NCBI RefSeq assembly: GCF_905220415.1
Contig: NC_059556.1
Coordinates: 6,398,501 to 6,462,500, forward strand
DNA from: Colias croceus
Lineage: Eukaryota > Arthropoda > Insecta > Lepidoptera > Pieridae
Direction of reading: 5' to 3'
DNA length: 64,000 nucleotides
Made by a program: the position numbers and the translations under genes. Below, in pieces: positions 21,971 through 35,000 of the stretch (position 1 is the stretch's first letter; each line of letters opens with the position of its first letter). Below the pieces are notes generated by a model. That model did no database searches. It worked only from the letters and a program-made list of their open reading frames with translations, and had not been told where the DNA came from.

Positions 21971-24900
21971 ATTTTATAATCCGTAACTTCAAGCTTAACT
22001 AGCTTGTTAATTAATTCTGCTTATTTTTTCAATTACACAAAACGATTTATTATTCTGGCCTTTCGCTGTATTTATTTCGATTTTATGGCGCCGCAAACTA
22101 ACCTTTATTGTTATTGATTCTTTAACGAGTTCCGATGGATTTATAACCGTAATTATGCGTGAACTAAATATTGATTGAAATTTAATATTATTTATGATTG
22201 ATTAATTGTATAATTTACAAAGGAAAGTTTTTCGGTTGACGAATTTGTAAACTAAAACATTTTGATTTATATGGAAGTGTTTTTAGTATATTTTTCCTCC
22301 AAAGGTTAGCGACCTCTTACAAATATATCCTTCGTTTTATGGGCGTCAGTTAACTCGTAGAAGCTTGAAACTTGTTTTTTAACTTTCAAAAGGTAAATAA
22401 ATCTCGACCATTTTCGATAGCCCATTATTATTTTCCAGTTCTTTGGCATATTATGATAATATATACGTACGGTTACTTACATATTTTGTAAAATTAAATT
22501 GTAATACTGAAATGATTTAAAAGAGCAACTATGGAGTTTCTTGCCGATTCTTCTCCATAGATACTGCTTTCCGAATCGGTGGTAAATGATAAAAATATGT
22601 ATTGACGTTTCAAAAGTGCTTCTCGAAGAAGTCTAATTGAATAAATAAATGTTTGAGTTTATTAAGAGTCAATAGCTTCCGCTGTATGTCATTAGATATT
22701 ATTAGTCCCCTTCGTAATACATTGTTTGTCCATCTGTTAGGCATTACCCACGGACAGATGCTGGTACAATGGTCCTTGGCTTGTGTGATGGCAATTTCGG
22801 CAATCGATATTATCTCGATTCAATTACAGGCGATTTGCTTTTAAATTAGTGGGCCGGGTTTTACGATCGGATCGTAGGAACATTGAACGTAGTTGGTAAT
22901 TGTGTGTTAGATGTTTTGAAATTGGTAAGGTTTTTTAACTAGATGTAGGAGGTCCAGTTTCATCATAGTTTGCTTGCAGATTTTTTGGGTGACTTTTCAT
23001 TTTGTTCCTTCAGAGGAAGAGAAAGTTGGATTGTATTCTATTTGCGTTCTATAGTGTGATAATAGTTTGCGAAATGTAAAGTTGAATTTTCTTATCAATG
23101 TTCGACCGTATGATCACGACACCTTCGCTCAACTATCATCTCAATTACCTAATATGAAAATATTTGTGATCATGATTTCTCATGCACACGAATAAAACTG
23201 AACACTTGGCATGGAAGTTACGTCTGCTGTGTCCCTGTCTCTAGACACACCACAAAAAACACGAATAACGAATCGTAACAATATTCCCACATCATAATTA
23301 TTGACGTATGTCGAATAATTGACGATTGGCGATAATAGCGAAGGTACGAAACTGCAAACTTTCACACATTATGTCACGGCTGTGGCACGATGCTCTGGAC
23401 GACGACAATTGCAAATATCTTAATTCTGATCGCATTTAATTGCATCCACGTCTCGCGGTTAGAGCACTTTCAAATGCATCTCGATGATTGATGGAATTGG
23501 CAGGAAGTAGTGACAGTTTTTTTTTGTTGTTGTTTGTTTTTTGGTGGCGACTTATGTCGTGGTACATTTTTGATTAGAGTAATTGGGTTCCATAATATGT
23601 ACGTATGGGTGTGATGTGTAGACATATATCCTTATAAGCTTTAAGCTTTGTAAAATGTTTTTTATTTTTATATATTATACACATAAAATTTACATCTAAA
23701 GTTTTTATTTATATTGCTTAACGTCTTTAATTTGTCATCATATGATTTTTATCTTTTTTATGTGAGTTTCTTTTATATGAGACACACGGAACATAAAAGC
23801 ATAATTCACTTAAAAACAGTTTATAACTTCAAATTTGGTCGTAATCTTGATGGGTTATACTCTGTTAAAAAAAAAAAAAAAAAAAAAAAAGGATATAAAT
23901 CTATCAATTCATAAGAACAAACCGCGGCTTGTGTTCATTAGATGCGACTTGTGTGGGGCGGATGCTGACTATGGAAATATTGTGGTCACAGAGTAGGTTT
24001 TATATAGAGGTTATATTTTATACTTTGAAATATTGCATGTGATTATGATTGTAAAATGTATTTCGAGTTCTTTCATATTTCATCTGATGTATTTGTAAAT
24101 GTAAGTCATAATAATTAAATGAAATGTAACAATCTTATAGTAATTAATATATCATCACCCAAATGTCGTATACTCGTATTTATTTGGAAGCAATTTAATC
24201 AATCCAATGATCGTTTAAAATATAGAGGCAATTTCAATAATTGAAGTGATTTTTATCAGTCACATTTTTATAAGTTCTTTTAGCAATTATTAAGATTTAT
24301 AAAGCCACTCATTAAAATATAGGTGTCGTGAAACTTATAGGATGTGAAAGTAAAAGTGTGACATACATTTTTCACATATTTAAAGGATTATATGTATTTA
24401 CACTTGGGCATATATCTAAATAATCTTTTTGCATTGAAAAATATATTCAATTTATACATAATGCTACATTGTATAGAGTATCATAATAAAAGTTAATCGT
24501 GCATACAATAAAAATAAACAGTCTATTGATAGCTGTTCTATGTTTCTTTGTAAACGTTTATATCGTATTTCCGTTAACTATTAGGGGATGAGGGTAAACA
24601 GTCACGTGCTCTAGAGTCTAGAGGGTTCTTAACTGGTTGAAAACCACGATGAATTTTAAATTGGATTTGGTATGAACGTAAATTAACAATAATGAATATT
24701 GAGTATGAATACCACGAGTATCTGTATTTTAACACGAGTATTAATGTTATATTTGAATATATACATTCTTAAAATTGTTATTTACAGAATATCCTGCGTG
24801 ATTGAATTTGAGTCATTTCAAGTATGGCGAAATACAAGGGCTTCATTTTGCAACACCCCTTAACTAGAGATTCGATCGCATAGGTTTTAAGGTTTCATAA

Positions 24901-27394
24901 ATAAGCCCTTACATATCTTGCTAATTTAGGTATGTAGGTACTTACTAATATCGAAAAATATTCAATATTTTAGGCTTTATATGGTCTACTAATTTTAATC
25001 ATATCGTTTATCTAAATTTCACTTGTCTGATAGTAATATACAAAGTAATGCTATCCGTGTAAATTAAATCATATACGAATCATCTGTTTTATTTCTTCGT
25101 TTTGTGTTAATATGAAGCAACCCGATCCCGCAAATCACAAAGACTAGTCACTAACTCAACTGAGTGACTAACTCGCGTTCAGATTGTTGTACCGGGAAAC
25201 TATAATAGTGTACTGTTGTGTGCTGACATTAAATGTTCTAGAGAATTCGTCACGCACAACTTATAGCTTTTGAGTCAATATTTTGAAATGTTACTTTCAT
25301 GGTCCAAATGAAATAATTGTTGTGTTAAATTAAATTTTCGAACAAAATAGAAAGTATCTATAGATGAAATGAGAAATAGGAAAATAAAACCTCATAAGTA
25401 AAATATGCTATGTGACCTAAAAGCAGTGGTCACACACAATTTAAACAAAAGTTTTGACTTTTGTAACGTATTTTTTGTATTATTCCAAAAATTGTACTAA
25501 CAATTACTCTTGAATTAAAAGTGTTCCTAATTAACGTTTTCAGTTTTTCTAGAAATCCTCGATTGTGTGATGATTAAATTGGTTTAATTGAGTTGTTTTG
25601 GCGCGAGTTTTTTTTTGTTTGTAAATAAATATAATAAGACTTCCGGGTTGCGTTGCGTGCTCGCGCTTTCGCCTTGGCCGAGTATCTCGTGATATTCATA
25701 TATATTTTATGGATATTTTGTTTGTAATATGAGACGTGTTAACCGGGAATTTCCTTGCAACAGTATTCCTGTTTTTGTTAGGATTTGCACGTAGATATAG
25801 GGCGTTTGTTAAATCTGTTAAATGTAGCAATTAATATGTAACAATTTGCAAATGCTGCACAATATTGCAAAGCATTTGTTATAACCTTTTCTTGATTGTC
25901 TTTGAAATCCTATTGCAAATGAATCTTAATTGTACCTATCCTACGAAATCATCAAGCCTAGGTTACTATTATCTACTGCTTTTTCTTAACTAATTCTATT
26001 TTCGTAGCTGCCATCTCTCATTAAAAGCCTTATGAAGAAAGTTGTTATATTATAAGTATCTATTTCATATGATTGTAAACGTTTTCGAGAACATCTCCGT
26101 AACAGGTTGGCAGTACAATTTGCGTCGATTAACCTACTCGTGCAACTGATGCTGCGTGGCCCTAAATCATTCAAAATTCTACTTCACTCTTGTTATTTGT
26201 TACTTTCTCTTTTATGTACAGAGACGTGACACTGATCTTCGTGTTGCTATGTTCTATGATATATACCTACGGTGGATGGAAGGGATTTTATTTTGTATTT
26301 TTACTGGCATATTCATTGTAAAGTTCAAGATTCAAGAAATAATGAATACTCTTTATTGTACATACGTAGAAATATAATTTGTAACATGGTTGAGATAGCT
26401 ACTTATGTACAAAGAGGTGCTTAATGTCGCGCGTGAGCGATTTCTTCATTTCTTCCAAGCAACTCGAACAAGTGAATTGAAACAAAAGAGCGTTAGTGAA
26501 AACAATAAAAAATAAACAACACATTTCCATTTTCAAACATCATTTGTAAATACATATTTTATCAATGACTTTGCTTATTATACTAGATCCGTGAAATTAT
26601 GCGTTCCAAAGAATTTCAACTTTCGTTAAAATATTTGGAACTCAATACAGAATTGAAGATTTTGAGATAAGAGAAAATGAATGCAACCACTTTCCAATGT
26701 ATAATTTAACTTACTTCGTATGTTAATTATGACGTCACGTGCTCTCAAATCCAGCAAGATAAGATTAAATGTATCCTTAAGCTTGGACCACCACAGACTA
26801 TACCTCTATAGACAGTCTAATGTAACTGTGTTACAGTCTAGCTTCGCTTTTAGGATTAGCGATGACTAATTATTGCACTTTTACTCTACAGTTAATTTTT
26901 TAAGTTACAACTTTTATTTATTATCAACATTGTTATGTTAGGATTAGATAGGAAATCAGTGCAAATGATTTTCATGATTGTTATCGTTGTTTAGAATCTC
27001 GTAAGTTCAGAAACTGTCTATAAAGCCTACTAACTTACTACTAACAAAAAAAAAAAAATATATATATATATATATATAGCTGTCATCATATGAATAATGA
27101 CTGCACGATAATCATTACGATTTACAAGTCGACATAAGTTTGATTATATATTAATTAGAAATCAGATAACAAGTACACAGCATGTTCGTAGTTCGTAGGT
27201 ACGTTGTTGCAACTGTAAGCAATGATTAATTAAAACATTTATCAAGCCGCTATTCAATGCTGATTAGTAACACACAAGTCGCGAGGGTCACGGAGTTTTA
27301 AATCTCAGTTACACACTGTAATTTTCCCCGCTCATATTTCTTGTGTTCTCCGCTCATGCCCTTAATTATTGACTGACAATGAGTTATGTGAAAG
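21971..27394. other. Unassigned AT-rich DNA with simple repeats
   Basis: No gene found. It holds a run of 24 A at 23867-23890, which could be the tail of an unrecognised retrocopy or a plain homopolymer. At 27046-27078 there are 13 A followed by (TA)10. Confidence 0.45.
27046..27078. repeat. A13 plus (TA)10 microsatellite
   Basis: Thirteen A are followed directly by ten TA units. Simple sequence, with no adjoining element recognised. Confidence 0.9.
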
Positions 27395-27397
27395 TTA

Positions 27398-27679
27398 GAG
27401 CGGTTTCAGACTGGCGTTTTATACGCGCGTATGAAGTTGGAAACGCAGGTAGGCGCGTATAGGCGCGCCTTTTGTCGCACGCTCAACTTATGTACGAACG
27501 TTGACGCGCTTCTAAGGTCGTATTATGCATGTTGGATGTTGATATTGATACAACACCAGCGGTTTCGGTGAACACGTCGAAATACGCCCTTTTACGCGTA
27601 ATGTAGCGCGCGTGTAGGTAAGCAAACTAGCTGAAAGGAGCGTATACGCGCAGAAAAATACGCTAGTCTGTAATGACTC
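27398..27679. mobile_element. Harbinger-like MITE (imperfect inverted ends, TTA duplications)
   Basis: The left end GAGCGGTTTCAGACTGGCG and the reverse complement of the right end, GAGTCATTACAGACTAGCG, match imperfectly over ~23 bp, and both continue into TGCGCGTATA-like sequence. TTA flanks both sides (27395-27397 and 27680-27682). The 3-bp TTA duplication and short length suggest a PIF/Harbinger MITE. The interior is rich in GCGCG and TACGCG words unlike its AT-rich surroundings, and has no ORF. The ends are diverged, so this is an old copy. Confidence 0.55.
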
Positions 27680-27682
27680 TTA

Positions 27683-28524
27683 CATACATCGAGAGATATG
27701 GTAAATCGTAAGCGACGTGCGTCTTTGATGGATTATGGATTAAGGGCGGCGGACGGACGCGATGTCTTCTCAGAGATTATGTCGCTGATCCTTCGTCTCT
27801 CTAATTTGATGAACGGGTTGCGTATAGTGAAGTTGTTGAGTAACATCGCAGCGCTGACGGTTAATTTCTGTAAATAATTAGTATTTTAGTGAAGTATGCT
27901 GGAAACATAAATTTTCAGGTATTCCTGAAAAAAGTTATATTGGTTAAATTATAAGCTCTTACGGGCCCCGTAAGTAATCATAGTGGAATTTGAAAGGGGC
28001 ATAAATGTCTACCGTATATCAGCATCGTCGCAACTAATTAGAAATAAATGGCAAATATGCTTCATGTCATTGTAATACAATCTCCAATGATTAAGGTGGA
28101 AGAAATTGTCTTCCTCCCAGAGCTACGGTTTTCAATAATAATCAACAAACGCTGATTTCTCCTCGTAATTCATTCCTTGGCCTTAATTCGCAGGCTCTAT
28201 TTATATTCCCGCCACATTATCGCATTACATGGGTTTATTGACCGCTCGTCATTATTTTATCTCGGGCCTTATCTGTGCTTTTTCTCATAGTTTATCGGAG
28301 TTGTCACTTTGAGGATTTGATTTGAGGTACTCTATGTCTACTCTATTATTTATCTTATGAATATTGTGTATGTGATAAAGCCTGGTTATGTGAAATGTGA
28401 AGGTAACCGTCCAATTATGATGACACTTTTTTCAATCGGCAACAAAACAATGGTATAAGAAAACGTCTGATTCGAAATAAAACACAGAACCTAAGGATTT
28501 GCCATGCTAATAAATTATCTTTTA
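27683..28524. other. Unassigned DNA
   Basis: No gene or repeat recognised. Confidence 0.45.
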
Positions 28525-28694
28525 CTAGCAGTCCGCCCCGGCTTCGCCCGTGGTACATATTTACGTTTTCTCTACATAAGAACCATCCTCGTACTTCAAG
28601 GAATATAATAAAAAAATAATTAACGAAATCGGTTCAGCCGTTCTCAAGTTATGCGCTTACCAACACATTTTGGGATTCATTTTTATATTATAGA
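28525..28694 (-). mobile_element. Short non-autonomous Helitron
   Basis: Read on the minus strand it begins TCTATAATATAAAAATG and ends GGCGGACTGCTAG. It is preceded by A and followed by T, without target duplication. The 3' end carries the GGGCGAAGCC-type GC-rich block common to lepidopteran Helitrons. At 170 bp it has no coding capacity. Confidence 0.75.
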
Positions 28695-29197
28695 TTTAAA
28701 GTTTATGAGTTGTAATACACCTTAAAATTTATGAAACATTGTAAAATAATTTTCAACTAAATAGCACTAAATGTATCAAATTCTAGTTAAGATTAAAATA
28801 ACCTAATTTTGCCTGTGATGTAATAGAACGCAGTGTTGTGTGTCACACAAATAATTTTCAATTAGATCTTGTATGTTGTCTGTTGTGAATTAGCGGGGTT
28901 CAATTCATATAAATTTGTTCTGGCAATTTAACTAATATCTCAATTGGCCTTTGTTACGTATAATCTAACCATTTGACTGCTACAATAAGTAAAAAACATA
29001 TACTTAATGAATACAATTGGCATCCTAAAATATCTACATTTAAAGTTGTGTTTCTTTTGCCGGAGAAAATTACTAGTCATTCTTGACGAGAAAAATACCA
29101 ATTTCTAATTTGGACGTTTTACATACAAAATTTTGTATACAAACTTCAATCTATTTACAGTGATGTTTACAATTAACATACGTGCTCGGTTTGACAA
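28695..29197. other. Unassigned DNA
   Basis: AT-rich; nothing recognised. Confidence 0.4.
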
Positions 29198-29704
29198 TTA
29201 TAGTCGAGCCAATTTAATAGGCAACATTTGACGTCTATCAATTTTATCTTCGAAGAGAGGTAACCTGCTTAAAAACATCGATTAAAGTGTATTAATCGAT
29301 ACGGATTTGAAACATTTGTCAATCGAATTTATTAACTTATGATGATTTTTATTGACAAGTAATCAATGCATTCGATTCTAGATATCAGATTTCGATTTTT
29401 AGAGTAACGTCTCTAGTATTTAAAAAGAAAAAAGGTTTATTGACACAAAATTGTAGCGACGTCAGTTCTTCAATTCAGAAATTGTTTATTATGTTTAGGA
29501 TGGTTTATCAGTAAAATGAAATCTTAAAATAACTTGTATCGGTCATTATAATTATAAATATGTAATCGTAATTGAAAAAAGTTAAGCAAATGTGCAGTTC
29601 TAACAAAACGAAATATCATGTTATTCTATGTCGTCGTTACTAGGTTACGTTGTTGAATTTTGTTGAACTGTCAAATGTTGCCTATTAAAATGGCTCTACT
29701 ATAA
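29198..29704. mobile_element. Element with 35-bp terminal inverted repeats
   Basis: The left arm (29198-29232) starts TTATAGTCGAGCCAATTT. The right arm (29670-29704) is its reverse complement with two mismatches by eye. The arms enclose about 440 bp of non-coding sequence. TA at the outer edge of both arms would fit a TA target duplication of the Tc1/mariner type, but TTATAA symmetry makes the exact edge ambiguous. The two small overlapping minus-strand frames beyond the right end show no known family. Confidence 0.65.
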
Positions 29705-31735
29705 GTGCCGTTCAGTCTATGAGATGTTGAATGAAAAGCGGTCTGGCGACATCGCGGAATATTAACGAAGGGCCTGCAATGTACGATATTGTTTGTAGAG
29801 ATAATGTTTGATCTGTGGAAAACACGTGCGTTCGACCCGTTATTGAAACCAGTAGGCCATGGGAAAAATAACATTTGTTTATAGGAGAAGGTGGGTAGTT
29901 ATCGATCACCCTATCGAATGTTATTGACTCCCTGTAGTCCTAATGTAAATAACAAAACCAACTTCTACTAGGAAAAAATATTTTACAATAACTTGATCGC
30001 CCTATTGCAATATGTATTGCAATATAATAAGAGGTAAGTATCGGGCAACAATGATTTTGTTTTTAAATAAAGTTGATCCCCCTAGTGGATCACTATTAGG
30101 TATATCAGACCGGAATATTTATCTAACTGGTGAAGACTTTTAAAGGGATAAAGTATAAAGATATCAATGTAAGGAGTATTCAATTAAAATTATCTACTCG
30201 CTAACAGAAATAACAACACAATTTATTACTCATACATGTCATTAAAATAATATATCTGCTTATAATATGTAGAAGAGATAGATATATAAACATATAATTT
30301 ACATACACCGGTCAAACAAGATACTATAATATGTTAATTTACCAGCTTGTATGGTCTAATAGGTGTCTACTTCTAATTTATTGGTTTGAAAATAAATAAA
30401 ACATATTCATAATAAAAAAAAATATGGGTCAATGGCAGTTAGGAAATAAATTCGCAAATTAATAACATGACTCAGTATAGCTAATCTTAAAGTTTGATCT
30501 GATTCTTTTTATTTATATTTTGTTTTATTATAACAGGTTTTTGTTGGTGGTTTCAATAGCTTATTCACAAAGGATTTTTAATGATATCTGTAAAGTCATT
30601 TTAAATTATAATAAGCTTTTGTTTTCTGTATTATTTCAAATGTAATGCTTATTCATTATGGTTAAAATCTTTCCTCAATTTCAACAGTTTATTATGAAAA
30701 AATGCATTAAGCAATGTAAAATTTTTATAAAGGAATCCTAGAGGCCAGTCGTATCTCTATTGCACTTATGTTTTACCTTCAATAAATCGATACTCGAACT
30801 CAAATGTATCACTCAACAAGCAATCATAATCGATTGTCAGAAGCAAGTCCTAAATCGTGATTCGTGACCTCAAGCTTCCGTCTTTGTAATGTTATGAGAA
30901 AATCAAATAGCTATGTGTATTTGGTTACACGTAATTGTGTAGCTTTGACAAACTTTGCTTGTATTTTACGTAATCATGTGAGGGGTTAAGTTTCTTTCTA
31001 TTTAAGAAGATATCGTGGCTGTAGAGCTAAAGAAATAAAGTTTAAAGTGTAACATTTGCAGCGCTATTTTTGGGAAATTAGACCAAGTATTGTATCGTTA
31101 TCAACACTATAGAAGTACTGAGTATAATGTGATTAGCATATTAAAACAAAACCTCTAATAGTTATATCCCGTACAAATCAATATTATGATCTCTACAAAT
31201 TAGCGTAAAATTTTCAAAAGATTACGTGTGAGACACAATTAATACCATTTCGATTATAGAATCATGAGTTTATAAAGCACAAAAGGATTAAGAGCTGCTT
31301 ATTGTAAAGTAAATATTTAAACAAAACGAGCGACTCAATATTAATAGAAACAATTTGATATTCGATATCTCAAAAGATCCGTATAAATGCGATATTTGGA
31401 TCGCCCCAGGTTGAATAGGATTATAGGAAGCTTAGGTAGTTGCAGTATTGTGGTCGCGTATTGAATAGTAAGTATTGCCGGTGGCCGCAATTGTATCCAG
31501 CTAAACTATATCTGATCGGATTCGATTTGATTTATTAGATTTGCCTTTGAACACGCTTTGATCTAAAAGATTTTAATATAACGAATAGCCCCATTTGAAT
31601 ACAGTTCTATTGATAGCCGCTCGTACTGTTTTCGCGTTCAAAGTTTACATTGTTGCTTTGTTTATTGTTATTTTATTTATACGTTTCATCGACATTACTA
31701 TTTGCTATACAATGAGATAACTACGATGCAAAGGA
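29705..31735. other. Unassigned DNA
   Basis: No gene or repeat recognised; AT-rich. Confidence 0.4.
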
Positions 31736-32039
31736 TGAGCAGTGGTGGCTCAGTGGTGAGACCTCGGACTTCGAATCGATAAGTCCGGGGTTCGAGACCA
31801 GGCGAGCGCGCAGGAATTAAATTGATTTTTCAATTTATCTGCGCATGTTGTAACATCACCACTGCTCGAACGGTGAAGGAAAACATCGTGAGGAAACCGA
31901 CATGTCGAAGAATTAAAAAGTTCGACGACATGTGTCATCCGCCAACCCGCACTTGGCCAGCGTGGTGGATTATGGCCTGTACCCTCATAGGAGGCCCGTG
32001 TCCCAGCAGTGGGAACGTATATGGGCTGATGATGATGAA
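31736..32039 (+). mobile_element. Complete tRNA-derived SINE
   Basis: The tRNA-like head has A box TGGCTCAGTGG (31746-31756) and B box GGTTCGAGACC (31789-31799), followed by an unrelated body and a TGATGATGATGA tail instead of poly-A. The body includes TCCCAGCAGTGGGAACG near the 3' end, a signature I know from SINEs widespread in moths and butterflies. It is non-coding and would need a partner LINE for movement. A clear target duplication was not found. Frames on both strands through it are chance. Confidence 0.88.
31746..31799 (+). promoter_or_regulatory. Pol III internal promoter (A and B boxes) of the SINE
   Basis: The boxes match the TRGCNNAGYNGG-type and GGTTCGANNCC consensus and are about 32 bp apart, which is normal for tRNA genes and SINEs. 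Confidence 0.75.
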
Positions 32040-35000
32040 ATGTTGCTGACTTCATTATTCTTCGTCTCCTTATCGAAAAATGTGCAAGTGCTCACATTTG
32101 TAGAATAAATAGTCAGAATTGCAGTTTAAACGGCTTTTAACAGTCACTTGTAGCAAGTTATAGAGCACTAATAACAGCCTGTCGGACATTAGCAAACTTA
32201 CATCTTGATAAATATACACCGTCAAACGGCCTTTAATTTACTCTCACTGAAATTACATGTATATCAGGCTGAGGTGAATAAAATGACTCAATTTGTCTTA
32301 AACCGTCGGCCCGACGATTTTAAACGTTGTTTACACCCACACGTTTCAGTGGAGAACTAAATCTAAGGGTACATTTTATAGTATGAAAGTAATTGTTGGT
32401 TGTGTGCTTTCGGCCTATTTACTGGTAATGTCCTTCAGGCGCCTTAAGTAACTGTATTGAAATTTGCATATCTTATATAAGTGGAGTAAGACGTGATATG
32501 CGGAAGCGGGCTTGAAATTATAGTAATTGTTGGAACGTGGTTTTCAACAATGTTTATAATCAAATATGTAGTTTTGCAAAAATACAAGATCTAGAATCTA
32601 AAATAACGTTAATTGTACTGTTCTTTCATACCGTAAATAGATTTAAAATCTATATTGATGTTAACGCACCATCAAGGCTTATTAGCGATTAGGTTTTTAT
32701 ACTATAATTATCTATGCATAGTTCAGTTTGCTTTCCATAAGGCATGAGCCGGTTCACGCCCATGTTTATAATCAAGTGAAACCGCTGGAAGAGTCTGATA
32801 ATAAATCTAGAAATCGTATTACATATTTAACACAAAGTTGAATAATTCAGCCATAACATATTTCGTGGTGACAACGAACTTTCCGTTTCACAAAATTATT
32901 ACGTGGGATTATTGATATCGTTGGCTTTTCAATCGATACTGACACGGCCGGTGTTTCTTTTGACCTTACTTTCCCTTTAGTTTGAATTAAATATGTGATA
33001 ATCATCGTGCGTTGTGCTTTGAGACGGATTCATAAGGAAATTGCTTCGCGTTTACTCTTGTCGGCTCGAGACTTGAGATCTTGACAGTAGCACTGTAGCC
33101 TCTCACTCGATATATTTTACAGTTAATTGCTGACTTTCATCTCATATTGCGAACATGTCATGCGTATAATGCTCTTTTGTGAGCCATAATTATTATTATA
33201 ACTCGTTAACTATATGGCCTTTGCGATGAAGTAATTTAGGAAGAATCTTAAGTTAAATGTAAAGCTGTAATTTATGTCATGAAAATGTAATTAATTTATA
33301 TCGTAAAATATTTAAGTAGTTTAATACTGACGTTATCGCTTTTCTTTGATTTACTATGGTAAGTATTATATTTATTGCGACGCTCTAGTTAAAAAATTTA
33401 TTACAGTCATTCACACAAAAATTTCCACTTTCCAGTCGATAAAAACGCTCGTTTAGTTTATTTTTAATCTGTTGTGGTTGATGATTGTTAACTCGCAGAC
33501 TACTTAGGAACCTAATTATAAATCACATATGTTTAATGTTTATAGTTTCGAATCAATTACACGATTAAAATAATTTAAAACTTTTCAATATTTCGTCAGT
33601 CTATCCCGTCTTGTCTAAAACTTAATTGTCTTAGATGCACAATTTTGTATTACACATTGGTAAATAAAATATTTTAAAACGTGTAAAGTTAATCCAATTA
33701 TATGAAAACAAATAATAGTTGAATTAAAATCAAATGCTGTATTTGTTATAAATCATAGTTTAACAGAAACAAATAAACGAATTTTTCATCCACCAAATAT
33801 GCTCAATACAAAACCGGACGGTACAATTTCATAAAATATCCTTGAACTGTCCATCAATCTGTTTTGTTTGTATCTATGATGTATTACACTTTCGTCAGAG
33901 CACGTGGGTTTTTTCTGTATAGTGTATAGAGAACACTATAGCGTTCCCGATCGTAAATACATTAGTAGTTATATTGTGGGTGTCGGTTGATTGGATGTAA
34001 TTTTACTTTTAGACGGGGTCAATAACCGGGCTCGGGAAATGCTAATGATTTGTGCCTGATTCGTTCTAGTGTTCGCCGTAATGGGTAAGGAAGTTGCAAG
34101 GTCATGGGTCGACGGATTTAGATTTTAGAAACTCGTTTGCTAACGATTGTGTGCTGTGTAGCGTCTTGCTTTGTTGCCGCATGCCGGGGACTGCAGGATG
34201 TTAGTCGAATTGTTACAATTTAAACTAAATTATTTGCATTAAACACGAGATATAAATTAATGTTTTAATTATATTGCTGTTTTACAGTCTTGAAAGTTAA
34301 AGTAACACACGTCATGCAGTACAATTTGTATGAATTATAATCGAAAAAAACTTAATAATTCCGACCTTGCTATTCTAAAAGGTCGATTACTAACTGGCCA
34401 GTGCTTTTATTATCTGTGGCAGGTAATTATTATGGATCATACAGTCTATTCTTTGTTCATTGACGATGGATAAATCTTGAGTACAGTTTTGTAAGCAATT
34501 CGTTATTTCCTTTCAAATGCGTCTGAAGGTCTTTGCGCGTTGCGTTAGTCATAGCGGAGATGATTTTAGGTATAATCTGTTTCGTAAGTGCTGGTGTATA
34601 ATTAAATGAGCAATACGTTTTTATTGAAAGTAATTAAGGAAATTTATACTTGTTAAAATGATATGTATGTGTATTATATTTGATGGTCAATTGTATACAG
34701 ATACAACTTAACTTTTTCCTTTAAAATACGTAAATTAAATTACTTATAGAAGACAAAAATATTGTTGTCTTCATCTAGTGCTACGAATTTGCAATCACAA
34801 CCCGGACCTAGCCAGATATTTCACTAAACAAAATATGTATTGCAAAGAAATACATACCTATACAATTTCTTACAAAATACAAATTAAATTGCTTCCACCA
34901 AATTGTAATTGGCAACCGCAAAACATAATTTCAGCGACAATGTTGCACACGATTTTCAGACCACAGCTTTTGTGTTAATCGCTACTGGTGTTAGTAGTTT

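Noticed and set aside
26156..26377. Possible exon after an acceptor-like TTTATGTACAG near 26220
   Set aside because: The frames after it are hydrophobic AT-rich sequence with no domain and no matching donor.
31750..32055. Open frames on both strands at the SINE
   Set aside because: They lie entirely within a non-coding tRNA-derived SINE.
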